Positions 12,801 through 22,759 of a stretch of DNA of 64,000 nt are shown piece after piece (position 1 is the first letter of the stretch; each line of letters opens with the position of its first letter). The translations under genes and the position numbers were made by a program. The DNA is from Echria macrotheca (Eukaryota > Ascomycota > Sordariomycetes > Sordariales > Schizotheciaceae): NCBI GenBank assembly GCA_030411725.1, contig MU839845.1, positions 434,001-498,000 on the forward strand, given 5' to 3'. The notes under the pieces are model-generated. The model did not search any database. It was given only the letters and a program-made list of their open reading frames with translations, and had not been told where the DNA came from.

Positions 12801-13028
12801 TTGCCGACGGGTGGTGGTGGTGGTGGGAATAACAGGGCCGGGTCGCCTGTCAAAGGTTTGGGGAGGACGAGTAGCTCGTCGCTTGGGGTGGGTGGGGGGG
12901 ATGAGGCGTTGGGGCTTGGGGTGGGCATGACGGCGGCTGAGAGGGATGATTATATCCGCGACTTTCAGAAGAGGTTTCCTAGTCTGGGGGCTATTGAGAT
13001 GGTTGAGCGGGATGTTGATGAGCGGTAG
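9856..13028 (+). CDS. Ark1/Prk1/Akl1-type (NAK family) protein kinase
   Basis: Exons 9856-10765, 10813-10910 and 10962-13028 give 1024 aa. The kinase domain spans roughly residues 45-325: glycine loop SEGGFAHVYLV, catalytic Lys83, HRDLKVEN with Asp184, DFG at 205-207, and the typical MQYRSPEMIDVY activation segment. After it the sequence reads RPNIYQALKEACS and then DIYTGK, a junction conserved in the yeast Ark1/Prk1 group. The rest is a long Pro/Ser-rich tail with a Glu/Arg coiled segment near residues 780-810 and the ending DYIRDFQKRFPSLGAIEMVE, conserved at the C terminus of fungal homologs. In yeast these kinases phosphorylate endocytic coat proteins and control actin patches. The third exon join removes a 51-nt intron that has no stop and keeps frame, so retention would add 17 residues. 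Confidence 0.88.
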
Positions 13029-14132
13029 GTGTAGGTGTAGGTAGGGGTGGGTCAATGTTGAGTCGGTGATTCTCATGAGTATTGCATTGCTGCCAAGGTG
13101 AAGGGGGTGTGTGTTGATGAGCGTGACGTTGACGTTGGGTGTTATGTCTAGAATAGGGGTGGTTGCGATAAGTGATGTGACTTGTGTGGCCCCCGAGCGG
13201 TTCGAGGGATCGAGGGATAACAGGAGGGTAGAACTTCTCTAAGACCTGCCTGCCTGCCTGCGGGTATGATCTTGGCTCTAGACTATATATGCTACCTTTT
13301 CGGTGCTTATAATATGAACGGCTTGGTGGTGCAATGGTCGCACGTCTTGTGTTAGGCTGGGGTTGTATACTCGTCTCGTCTCGTGCTCTGAAGGGGGGCG
13401 GGCGAGGGCAACCACGGCGCACTGAAGAGTCTTGGTTCGAATCTGGGACGGGTCGTTCATTTTTTTCCCCTTTTTTTTTGGGGGGGGGGGGAGGGGGAGG
13501 GGTGTATTCCCAGCCGACTAATCGAAGCTACCTACGCACCTAGCTGCCTTGCCTTTACATAACACCGTTTTTAATTATGAGTGCCTTTTTCGGCATCGTC
13601 TCAAATGCAACTACACTGGAATCTGGAATGGTTTATTTTCCTCTTTTCACTGTTGTAAAGTTCTTGGGTATGTATGACATGGAATATACAAGGCTTGGAG
13701 GAGTAAAGTAGTCTGGTGATTCGAGAGAGCAAGGAGGGATATTGACATTGTCTCTCCTTTTCCGCTCTACGTTTTGTCCCCGGTAGACTGGACTGGATAG
13801 ACCAACGGTATTCCGTACCTAAGTTATACACCACACTTGGAGATGTTGTGATGATATCAATGATCAAAGCGATGTTTACATTGTCTCCCACTCGTTGAAT
13901 AGGGTTTCCTTGCGTATCATACATCCCCTATCCCCATCCCCATTCCCCCCTTTACCTTATCAACCATCTCCCCGTATCCCCAACATCCAACTAAAACCCT
14001 CGAACATCAAACCTCCACCATCACACCCACTCCTCTCAACCTCCCAACCTCAAACCTCAACCTCCAAAAACAATACACACACCAAAAAAACAAACACACA
14101 CATAAAAAAAACACAGACAACACAAAGAATAA
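13029..14132. other. Kinase 3' flank to small Cys-rich gene
   Basis: Apart from the tRNA-like locus, this 1.1 kb holds no supported gene. Homopolymer blocks (T, C, T, then G runs) occupy 13458-13500. A plus-strand C/A-rich tract fills 13925-14130, which is the 3' UTR side of the small minus-strand gene. Confidence 0.4.
13319..13450 (+). tRNA. Possible degenerate or intron-bearing tRNA-like locus
   Basis: A pol III box A match (TGGTGCAATGG, 13325-13335) and a near-perfect box B (GGTTCGAATCT, 13434-13444) lie about 100 nt apart, and a T7 run follows. The T arm can pair (CTTGG/CTGGG) and so can most of an acceptor stem (GGCTTGG with ACGGGTC), but largely through G-U pairs. The D stem GTGC/GCAC is perfect. 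No convincing anticodon stem could be fixed, so no amino acid is assigned. It could be a tRNA with a roughly 50-60 nt intron or a pseudogene decayed by C-to-T changes. Confidence 0.35.
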
Positions 14133-15013
14133 CTACTTCCCCTCACCCTGAGCACCACCACCACCACCAGAAGTAGCATTCTCAGAAGCACCACCCATCC
14201 ACCCGGTCATCCAAGTAGGCAAGCCGAAATTCATCTTGGCCATGGGCGGATACTGCTTCCCGCCCACCTCGGTCCTGGGCTCGCAGGTGCACCATTTGTC
14301 CTCGGGGATGGAGGCGAAGACGGAGGGGATGTGGGAGCCGCAGCCTCGCCAGGATGTTTTTGCTTTTTTTTGTTGTTGTTATTAGTATTTTATTCTTGGG
14401 GTTGTTGATGGTGTTGTGTGTGTGTGTGTGTGTTTTGTTTTGTTTTTATTTTATTTTATTCTGGGGGAGGGGGTTGGTGAGGGAGGTGTGGTGGTTGTTA
14501 TGTGAGGGGGTTGTTGGGGTTTAGGTCTAGGGGGGTGGTGTTGTGATTCTGTATGTGTTTTTATTCTTATTTTTTTGGGGCGGAGGGGTGGTGACGAGGG
14601 AGGTGTGGTGATTATTTGGGGAGGGAGTTGTTTTGGGTAGTGGGCGGTCGTGTTATTTGTGTGATGGGTTAAAGATGTTTGGAGTTTAAAGGGGTGGTGT
14701 TGTTTGGGGATAGTCTAAGGGGGAATGTTCGGGGAAGATGTAGTGGCAGCGGCTCAAAAGGGGTGACAGTGGTGATTGTTTGGTGTTGGGTAGAGGGAGT
14801 TGTTTGGGGTTTAGGGGGGTGGTGTTATTTGTGTGATGGGTTAAAGGGGATGTTTGTGGAAGATGTGGTGGTGATGCTTTAACAGGGGGACTCGGTGGGT
14901 TTTATCTGGGAATTGGGGGGCACTGCTGGTGCTTTAAAAGGGGTGTGCTAATGGTTGTTTGGAGATGGACAAAAAAACCTACAGCAGGTCGGGCAGGTTG
15001 CTTGCATGCACAT
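14133..15013 (-). CDS. Small Cys-rich conserved fungal protein (86 aa)
   Basis: Two exons on the minus strand: 15013-14983 and 14362-14133. They give 86 aa. Exon 1 reads MCMQATCPTC and joins in phase 1 to SKTSWRGCGSHIPSVF. The Cys pattern C2, C7, C10, C18, C35, C37 and the WCTCEP block match a family of short fungal proteins of unknown role that I know only by pattern; the Cys pairs suggest zinc binding. A Gly-rich tail ends the protein. The donor is GTAGGT and the acceptor AAG. The intron is 620 nt, about ten times the usual length here, and is made of repeats. Exon 2 is strongly supported. Exon 1 fits frame and motif well but is inferred. Confidence 0.68.
14363..14982 (-). repeat. Repeat-built 620-nt intron with extreme strand bias
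   Basis: On the plus strand the segment is almost all G and T, with few C. It contains a (TG)n run near 14405 and reiterated blocks: GAGGGAGGTGTGGTG occurs near 14478 and 14598, and an exact 25-bp repeat sits at 14650-14674 and 14822-14846 (172-bp period). Variants of AAGATGTRGTGG follow each 25-bp copy. It lies wholly inside the predicted intron of the small Cys-rich gene. Confidence 0.7.
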
Positions 15014-15525
15014 CTTGGCGGATTTATTTTTTGGTGTTGAGGGGTTGCTTTGATCTCTTGGTAATGGTTTGGTTGATGTTGGATTTTTGGTGGGTCAAGA
15101 CGTTTGAACTTCAGAAAAGAGACTTGAGAAAACAGGAGTTTATATAGGACGTGTAAAGTAGTCGCCGAATGGCCTGACAGAGACACGGGATTTACTTTAC
15201 GGGTGGACGATTTCCGGGGAGTGACAAGCACAAGGAGGGGCAGTCCTGAGTCGCCGACCTCAACGGTGCGGGGCGGGCTTTCCCGGGAGCGGGAAACGGG
15301 GACCACCACCGTTGACCTCATGGTTTTGTCATCCGGATCCCGGCTTCTTGGTCATGCCACATCGGCGACCTCTTTTCCTCATAATATCCCGTCTTGTCAC
15401 AGATCTTTTAGCATTGCTAGTAGGTGAGGTAAGAATTTTACTGTCTATTATAAATATACTTTTTTCTAAAACCACGGCGTCGGGAAGGTAAGGTAACTAT
15501 TGTACAACTTGAGATACAAGGCAAG
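15014..15525. other. Intergenic, A/T-rich towards the right
   Basis: About 0.5 kb between two minus-strand genes. It should carry the promoter of the small Cys-rich gene and the 3' end of the hydrolase transcript. No other gene is supported. Confidence 0.4.
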
Positions 15526-16546
15526 TTATTCAATGGCCGCCATGCCGCCAGAAATAAGTCTCAGAAACGACCACACCCGGTTAGCAAGCCACATTATTGC
15601 CTCCGCCGGCTCAGACACCTCATGGTCCGCGCCCGGGATCAGGCCGCTCCGCTCACTCACAATGCCCGGACGGCATGCTGCTTTCCACTTGTCGAGAAGG
15701 GCACCCTGGTTGACATGCGGCGGAACGTGCTCGTCGTCTTCGGAGACGAGGATGAGGAGAGGCCGGTCGAACTGGGACCATACTCTGGAGACCGTCTCGG
15801 GCGGCAGGTCCGACGAGAAGAAGTCATCATCACCCCTTTATCACTGTCAGCTTGGTCGTATTTGTATATCGGGGGACATACCCAACGGCAGCTAACGAGT
15901 ACCACCGATACGCGCTCACAAAGCCATGCCTAAACATGCCGTCGGGCAACCACGATTTCGGCACGACCACGTCATGCCCTTCACCCTCTTTGATCCGTGC
16001 TGCAGCCCAGTCGGTGATCTTCTGAATGGTAGAAGAATTCATTTCCAGAGCCAAAGATTCGCGATCGGATACAGGCGCTTGCAGGATATACCCGTCCACG
16101 TCCACGCCTGTCCTGTCACCCGATGATAACGAGGTCGAGTAGGCGACACAGTCTTGACAGCCAGTGCTGTTTCCCATCAAGACCACTCTCTTCATCCCCT
16201 TGGTCTCTCGCAGATAAGTGACAACAGCGCGGAGATCCTCGACATCTCGAGATAAGCTGCCCGAGCCCCAGCCTGTGTGGGAGCTGCGGATCTCAACCGT
16301 GAATACAGCCCAGGGCGCGGCGGAGAAGTAGAACGCGAGCGGTTGCGTGTAGGGAAGGCTGTGGGGGCCTGCGTCAAGACCGCCGATGAGAACCAATGCA
16401 TTTTCCTTTCGGGATGGTGTGGAAGAGTATTCGTAGAGGTAGCTGGTGTGTTGGTCGTTGTTGTCGTCGAATGGGGGCGACGGGTAAGGGTGCACTGTTA
16501 CGGTGCGGGGGTAGGTGCGCGGGTCGAATTGGGAGAATTGTGCCAT
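15526..16546 (-). CDS. DUF1749-like alpha/beta hydrolase
   Basis: Exons 16546-15882 and 15835-15526 give 324 aa. The ATG at 16546 (MAQFSQFDPRTYPRTVTVHP) is preferred over upstream in-frame ATGs, which would lie in the shared promoter. The fold is an alpha/beta hydrolase: oxyanion region LVLIGGLDAG, nucleophile elbow MGNSTGCQD with Ser127, acid residue in LVSEDDEHVP, and His in GADHEV near the end. The pattern matches DUF1749, a fungal family of serine hydrolases with unknown substrate. The intron is 46 nt. It is divergent from the P450 gene, with 383 bp between start codons. A role in the same small metabolic route is possible but unproven. Confidence 0.82.
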
Positions 16547-16929
16547 TTTCCTCGAGACTATATGGGGGTACTGCTGGGAAGTTATGCTGTATGGCTGGGG
16601 TATTGCCTTGCTTTTATATGCGTGGGAAAGCTGGTGGAAGTCAATTAGACATGCTGAGGACCCATACATGCTCCTTCTCTTGGACTGCAACTCTAAATCC
16701 CAAACCAAGGCGGAGGAAGCCGCCCCCAGAGGAACCCGGCCCCAGAGGAACCCGCCCCCCCCCCCCCAGAGGAAAGGTGCAGTGACATACCCCGCTGTAC
16801 ACCATGGAACCTTCTTTGATACGACGACATGATACCGCTCTTTGCTCACCCCCCAGATACCAAATGTACAGATAACTCACGACTGCAAGACATTTAAAAA
16901 GAACAAAAGACACATTGAGATCCAGTAAA
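16547..16929. promoter_or_regulatory. Divergent hydrolase/P450 promoter with triplicated motif
   Basis: The motif CCCCAGAGGAA occurs at 16724-16734, 16740-16750 and 16764-16774, the last after a C13 run. On the opposite strand the core reads CTGGGG, which fits the CreA/Cre-1 consensus SYGGRG. Three copies within 51 bp between two divergent start codons suggest a real operator, perhaps for carbon catabolite repression. The protein that binds it is inferred. Confidence 0.5.
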
Positions 16930-18585
16930 ATGCTCTCCCTCTCAGTCGTCATCCTCATCCTGCTCGCCCTCGTCATCAACTCGGCCCGCAGGTCCCTCTC
17001 CTCTCCCCTCAACCGCCTGCCCGGCCCCTGGTACGCCCGCTTCACCTCCCTCATACTAAAATGGCATGAGTTCCGGGCACAGCGCACAGCATACATCCAC
17101 CGGTTGCATCTCCGCTACGGGCCAGCCGTTCGCATCGCCCCGAGTGAGGTCGCCTTCGCCTCGGCATCTGCGGTCAAGGAGATCTACTGCTCCGGCGGCA
17201 GCGGCTACGACAAGACCGAGTTCTACGACCTCTTCAAGGTCTACGGACGGAGAACCATGTTCACCACGCTCAACAAGGAGGATGTGCGTCCCTTGCTATG
17301 TCCACTTGTGCAGGATTAACTCAGTAGCACGCCCGGAGAAAACGCATCTTGGCCGACCGATACGCAAACTCCAACATCCTGAAGCAGCCCGCCATCAACG
17401 GCATTACGGAGCGGGCCGCCAGATTCGCCCAGAGATGCCTCGAAAGCAAAGACGGCATCGTCGACTTGTTTGTAGGTCACCAACACTAGAAACAACCAAA
17501 AGCTGACGGCCAGATCTGTGAGTAACTTCCATCGGCCAAGCCACTTGTTGACAGTCAGACCTGCATTCGTACGCCTTTGACTGCGTAACCCACCACCTCT
17601 TCCATCCCCACGGCGCCGACTCCCTCCGAACCGCCAACGACGAGGCTATCATGCGGGAGGTGGCGTTTGACGACAGCCTGCAGAGTAAGTCTCCCCAGAA
17701 CCTCGGGACCACGGCTGACTGCCAGACCGCCTCCTGGCCTATTACAATCCCACACTGCACAAGCTTTTCGGTAAGCTGCTGTACTTCTTCGCAAAGCCGC
17801 GTGAAACCCCCCTAGCCGACGATTTCGTTCTCGGCGCAAGCTCCACGGCCGACGCGGCCCCTTTCACCCTCGTGAACCGTCTGCACTTCCCGGCTCTCGG
17901 CTTGGATCAAATCGATGTGGCTGCCGAGTGTCTCGACCATATGGCAGCTGGCATCGACACGACAGGCGATGGTCTGTGTTTCCTCATGTGGGAGCTGTCA
18001 CAACCCTCGTCCATGCGCTATCAACGGCAGTTGCAAAACGAGCTTCTTGCCAACCCCGAAATGAGCCTGGAAAAGCTTCCTTTCCTGGAAGCCGTCATCA
18101 TGGAGGGGCTGCGCTGCTTCCCGCCCATTCCCATGTCGCTTCCTCGCTATGTCCCAAAGGGCGGGCGCGAGATCGACGGCTTCTTCCTGCCTGAGAGGAC
18201 CATCGTGAGCTGCCAAGCCTTCTCGGTCCACCGCATCGACACCACCGTCTTCCCCGATCCCGACACCTTCAAGCCCGAGCGGTGGCTAGATGAGAAGGGG
18301 GATGCCGAGCGGAAACGGCTGTTCTTCGCCTTTGCCAGCGGTGGTCGGGGTTGCGTGGGAAAGCAGTAAGTCGATATGGACTCCAAAAAAGTATTGGCTG
18401 ATAGCGGTAGCCTTGCACTGGCCGAGATGAGACACCTCCTGGCCCGTGTCTACTCGAACTTCACCACGCTGCCCGACGCAACCATGACGGCCCGTGACAT
18501 GGAAATGTCGGATCAGCTGATTTCGTCACGCCCGCTGGGCCAGCGCTGTCTGCTCAGGTTTGTTCCCATTCGACGTGGCGCTTGA
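16930..18585 (+). CDS. Cytochrome P450 monooxygenase
   Basis: Exons 16930-17283, 17328-17471, 17555-17684, 17726-18365 and 18411-18585 give 480 aa with no internal stop. An N-terminal membrane anchor (residues 1-18, MLSLSVVILILLALVINS) is followed by the Pro-rich hinge LNRLPGPWYARFTS. The I-helix motif AGIDTT is at about 284-289, ExxR (EGLR) at 336-339, FKPERW in the meander region, and the heme loop FASGGRGCVG has its Cys near 419. It should be an ER-bound class II enzyme needing P450 reductase. The sequence resembles the pisatin demethylase/benzoate hydroxylase-like fungal groups; substrate unknown. Introns are very short (41-45 nt) except the second (83 nt), whose splicing has an alternative with a 4-nt micro-exon. 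It is divergent from the hydrolase gene. Confidence 0.87.
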
Positions 18586-19816
18586 AGCTTTGGCTCAGCT
18601 GCATGCATGGACATTGGTGTCATGGCCCAGCCCCAAGCGTTCCCAACCGTGTTCGTTGCCCGTCTTGCCCGTGGGGATTATGGGCCACCGGTGCCGTGCA
18701 CGTGTCGACTCGGCCGACAAAAGAACTGCCCAGCTTGCCCTGGTCTTTGTCCGGCGGCTTTGCTGCAATCGGAGGATGGGGTCCAAGGCTACAGTCTGGC
18801 AAATTGCGTCGCGGTTTCGTCAGCGAGTCAGAAGTCCCAGCTCGGCTGCACCGGCTGGAGTTCAAAAGTAAGGCAGACGGCGCAGTGCTGTGGCACGTTC
18901 TGTAAACTCGTACATACAGAAAATAGAGACTGGTGCTGCAAATGGCAGGATGGTTCGTGTGTTTTTTTGTGTCGCCCCACCTGTGCGAGGCGGGGTTGCC
19001 TCAGGCGATGCTTAGGCGCCACCATGGCTCGGAGCCGATCCTGCCTGATGACTGTCGTCCCAACTAGCCGTGCCTTCCCAGACGAAACCTTTTTCTTCAC
19101 CCACCTTCGAAAAACTTTCTCCCCTCAAACACCCACTTTTATTTTGCCAACCCACCCACTCGCCAACTGCTTAAATCTGCGTCTTGCAACGCCCGTCCCC
19201 ATTATCTTTTCTCTCTCAACTGCAAAAAGACTCCTCGCTCTGCCTCCGTATTCGGGCTGCCTTCTCCCTTCCCCACCCGGTCGGGTTCGTCATCCAACAA
19301 CAACTCAATCCAGAGAGAGGGAAAGCTCTCACAGGTGCTGCGACCACCGCGTTTCCTGCTCTCGCGTGCTTGTCGGCGTTGCCTCCTCACCAGGAACAAA
19401 CAGACCACACCCAGGCTCGATACGCAGCACGGCGTTGTTTATGTATCAGCACGATCAGAACTCCGTCTTCCGACACTCTCCCCCGGTGAAGCTGCTCTTG
19501 TTTCGTATATCGCGGAAACCCGGTAGTCCGCAACTCATCTTCGACGGTTGAACAGCACCTGAACGGTCGTCCTCCAGCGTTAATGCCTACCTTCGACAAT
19601 TACCAGGCCCACCCTATGTCAACGCAACTCCCCTGTTTCTACTGACCCAGTGTCTCGCTTCGCCCTTCGCAAACCGCCCGCTTCATGCTTCCTCCCACCG
19701 CTCGATACTAGAATCGTCGGCTCACCAACCTCCTCTCCACACTCGCAACATTCGCCTCCTGTCCATCAACCCACATTCAGCTTTCTTGTCATTCTACCCC
19801 AGCCAATACCGCAAAC
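18586..19816. promoter_or_regulatory. eIF5 promoter and CT-rich leader
   Basis: About 1.2 kb between the P450 stop and the eIF5 start. The last 700 bp are rich in CT and CCCACC-type blocks, as seen before highly expressed translation genes of filamentous fungi. A 314-codon open frame (18607-19551) crosses it but has no recognisable features and follows the pyrimidine bias. Confidence 0.5.
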
Positions 19817-21155
19817 ATGGCTCTCGTCAACGTTCGTCGCGATGTCAGCGACCCCTTCTACCGCTACAAGATGGAGCGCCTCCAGACCAAGATCGAGGGC
19901 AAGGGCAACGGTATCAAGACGGTCGTTGTCAACCTGAGCAGCGTCGCCCAGTCGCTCGCCCGCCCCGGCGCCTACCTGATCAAGTACTTCGGCTTTGAGC
20001 TCGGTGCCCAGACCAATATCGATCCTCCGGATGACCGCTGGATCATCAACGGCGCTCACGAGGCCAGCAAGCTCCAGGAGCTGCTTGACGGTTTCATTTC
20101 CAAGTTCGTTCTCTGCAAGAAGTGCAAGAACCCCGAGACCGACGTCCATATCAAAGACGGCCACATCCTGCTGGACTGCAAAGCCTGCGGCCAGCGTACC
20201 GAGGTCGACCTGCGTCTCAAGCTTAGCGGATTTATCCTCAAGAACGTGCCCAAGAAGACCAAGAAGGACAAGGCCGAACGCAAGGCCGCTCGCAAGGCCC
20301 GGCAGAATGGCAAGAATGGTGACAAGGAGAACGGTGATGGCTCGGCGGGTGACGACAACTCGGACCAGGTTTCTCCCAATGGCGATGACCCCAACATCGA
20401 CATCGCCAGCGACGACGATGAACTGACGCGTCGCATCAAGACCGAGGCCCAGGGAATCGAGACCAAGGAGGTGGAAGTCAAGGACGAGGAGTGGGCCGTT
20501 GATATGAGCGCCGAAGCTGTCAAGGCTCGCCAGCAGCAGCTTCCGGGCGAGTTCAAGCAGAAGCTCGTCCTGAACGGTGAGGACGATGACGACGAGGGCG
20601 AGGGCGGTGGCAACACCGCCTATGATCAACTGGGCACCTGGATTCAAGAGCAGGCAGAGGAAAAGGGCGGCATTGACAAGGTTGACGACATCGATATCTA
20701 CGTCAAGGCGCAGGAGCTTGGCATTGAGTCCAAGCACAAGACGATCATGGTTCTGGTTCAGACCATTTTCGACGAGAACATCTGCACTCAGATTGGCAAG
20801 CGTGCCGGCATGCTGAAGAAGGTTTGTTTCTGTTTCTCTTCAACGGGGGTCGTGCTAATGTTTGCAGATGGTTTCTTCTGAGCGTCACGAGAAGGCTCTT
20901 CTCGGTGGCACCGAGCGGCTTATTGGTGCCCACCTCAAGGAGCATCCCGACATGCTTAGCAAGGTGGTCAAGATCCTGCAGATTTATTACCAGCACGACC
21001 TGGTGTCGGAGGAGGTTGTGACCAAGTGGGGTACCAAGGCTTCGAAGCGCTATGTCGACCTTTCTACGTCCAAGAAGGTCCGCAAGGCCGCTGAGCCCTT
21101 TATCAAGTGGCTGGCCGAGGCTGAGGAGGAGGAGGATTCCGACGACGAGGAGTAG
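19817..21155 (+). CDS. tif5: Translation initiation factor eIF5
   Basis: Exons 19817-20821 and 20868-21155 give 430 aa. The N-terminal domain starts MALVNVRRDVSDPFYRYKM; Arg16 corresponds to the Arg finger (yeast Arg15) that stimulates GTP hydrolysis by eIF2 during start-codon selection. A zinc ribbon follows (CKKCKNPET and CKACGQRTEV). After a Lys-rich and acidic linker comes the C-terminal HEAT (W2) domain, with the aromatic-acidic boxes EEWAVDMS and FIKWLAEAEEEEDSDDEE that bind eIF2-beta and eIF3. The length matches fungal eIF5 (about 405-430 aa). One 46-nt intron splits the HEAT domain. It is a cytosolic, essential housekeeping protein. Confidence 0.97.
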
Positions 21156-22759
21156 TCGCGATGGACTCTGTTACAGTCATTTTCGAATGCTAGAATGCAA
21201 TGCTTGGTGTGTTTTGAGTTTAGAGGCGGCAATCAAAAGTCCAGGGGGTGAAGATGAACGAAAAGGGGTGAGACACGATGGTTTGTCTGGACGGTCGTTA
21301 CTGCTGCACTCTGTTTTGGCTTAGCTAGTTCCGTAGTGGCAGATTCGTTGAGTCGGTCATGAACAGGAATAGCGCAATGTTTATTATTATGGGATAATGA
21401 TCTACTGCCAATGTGTTTTGTGACCGTGTTAGAACAGTGATCTATCCGCCAGCTACCCACCCGTGAGGAATGCTGGACAGACTAGCTGCCCTGGGTGTTG
21501 TTGCTCCGGCGCGGTTGACGTGGCGAGCCTGCCGGTCGTACTCTGTTGTTCACCATCCGGTTGTATGTTTAAATTTTTTAGGTTTGTTTGATATGCCGGA
21601 ATTATGCGTCTCTCGAGGAACAAGTGAGATACCCCAGGTAGGTAACTCTGTTGGTAAGTTCTTGGGTACCTTTTGTATGGGACATTGAGCTCTCAAAGAT
21701 GGGAGGTGGGGTCTTCAACGGATACTTTACGTCTGCCTCATGCATTATTCCATGTCCATGTGGCTTGCGTGGTTGAGTCGATTCTTTCTTTTGAGACTCG
21801 TTGGTTTTGCTTGTCGGGATCATACTGCCGCTTTTGACAGGGGAGGGGGGTTAATAGAATGGGAGGGTGGGCTAGGTGAGGAGGTTGTGTAGGTTAGGGA
21901 TCTTGCTTGGCGTGCAGAGTTTGTAAGTAAAGACTTGCTGGGAAACATGATGGACGGTTTCGAGTTGGATGGAGTAGGTAGCATACGGGGTCACCCAAGG
22001 AGTTGTAAAACGACGGCAAGTCCACGGGGAGAGGCGATTATTGTACGGAAGCATCGCAGTCTATCTATTAGTATTGCTACACTGAAGTGAATCTAGTCTA
22101 GAATCTAGATGGGATTTTGGGTCGTCGTCTATGTCAGTCATACTGGTATTTGGAGGTGCCGGAGTGGTATCCCTAAAACACCTTGCCAGATTTTCCAGAT
22201 CGTCAGATCGCCGGAGAGTATGGCCTAGAATGAAGACCAGATCCTAAATCCGGGATAACCTAGAACGCCCGAATGCCCCGAAATCAAATCTCAGCTTGGG
22301 AATATCGTTCCGCCTGCCATCCCGGAACACCATTCCTAGAGCCTCATCCCATAATGCCGTTACCAACCCAGTCTAAAGTCCCAACCAAACCAGATTCCCT
22401 GCCCAAACATGAAGAAAACGAAACCCCAGGCCACATCGCAGGACCAATCGGAATGTAGACCTAACTTGAGATGTCCATCCAACCGGCCATCGACCGGGGT
22501 AATTATGACCAAGTGGTAGATGGCAAGACAAGAGGTGAACTCGGTAGACGACCAAAAGGCCACCCTTCCCGAGTCAAAACCCCCCGAACTCATCGCCAGA
22601 CTAACCACCTCGTCCGACCCCATCCTGAATGGAAAACCGAAAAGTCTATGTGAAAACAACCGAGCCGAGCCAACCTTTACCACGCAAAATGTAAAGAAAA
22701 CCGAACCACCGCAAACAAGTAGAAAGGAAAAAGTCGCGCCGCAGATCCATGAGAGGAAG
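21156..22759. other. Convergent spacer, nothing coding seen
   Basis: 1.6 kb between the eIF5 3' end and the 3' end of the minus-strand repeat protein. It contains 3' UTR-like T-rich sequence and short TAGGTA matches near 21636. Open frames around 22360-22660 on either strand are shadows or chance frames. Confidence 0.4.

Noticed and set aside
11832..13076. 414-codon minus-strand frame opposite the kinase gene
   Set aside because: Antisense shadow of the GC-biased kinase tail; Arg/His/Pro-rich with no features.
16930..18585. P450 locus as a pseudogene, because no long frame spans it
   Set aside because: Five exons joined at GT..AG sites restore a 480-aa frame with all P450 motifs, so the breaks are introns.
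18607..19551. 314-codon open frame on the plus strand
   Set aside because: It lies in the CT-rich promoter and leader of eIF5, has many Cys/Ser/Arg from pyrimidine bias, no domain and no conserved motif.
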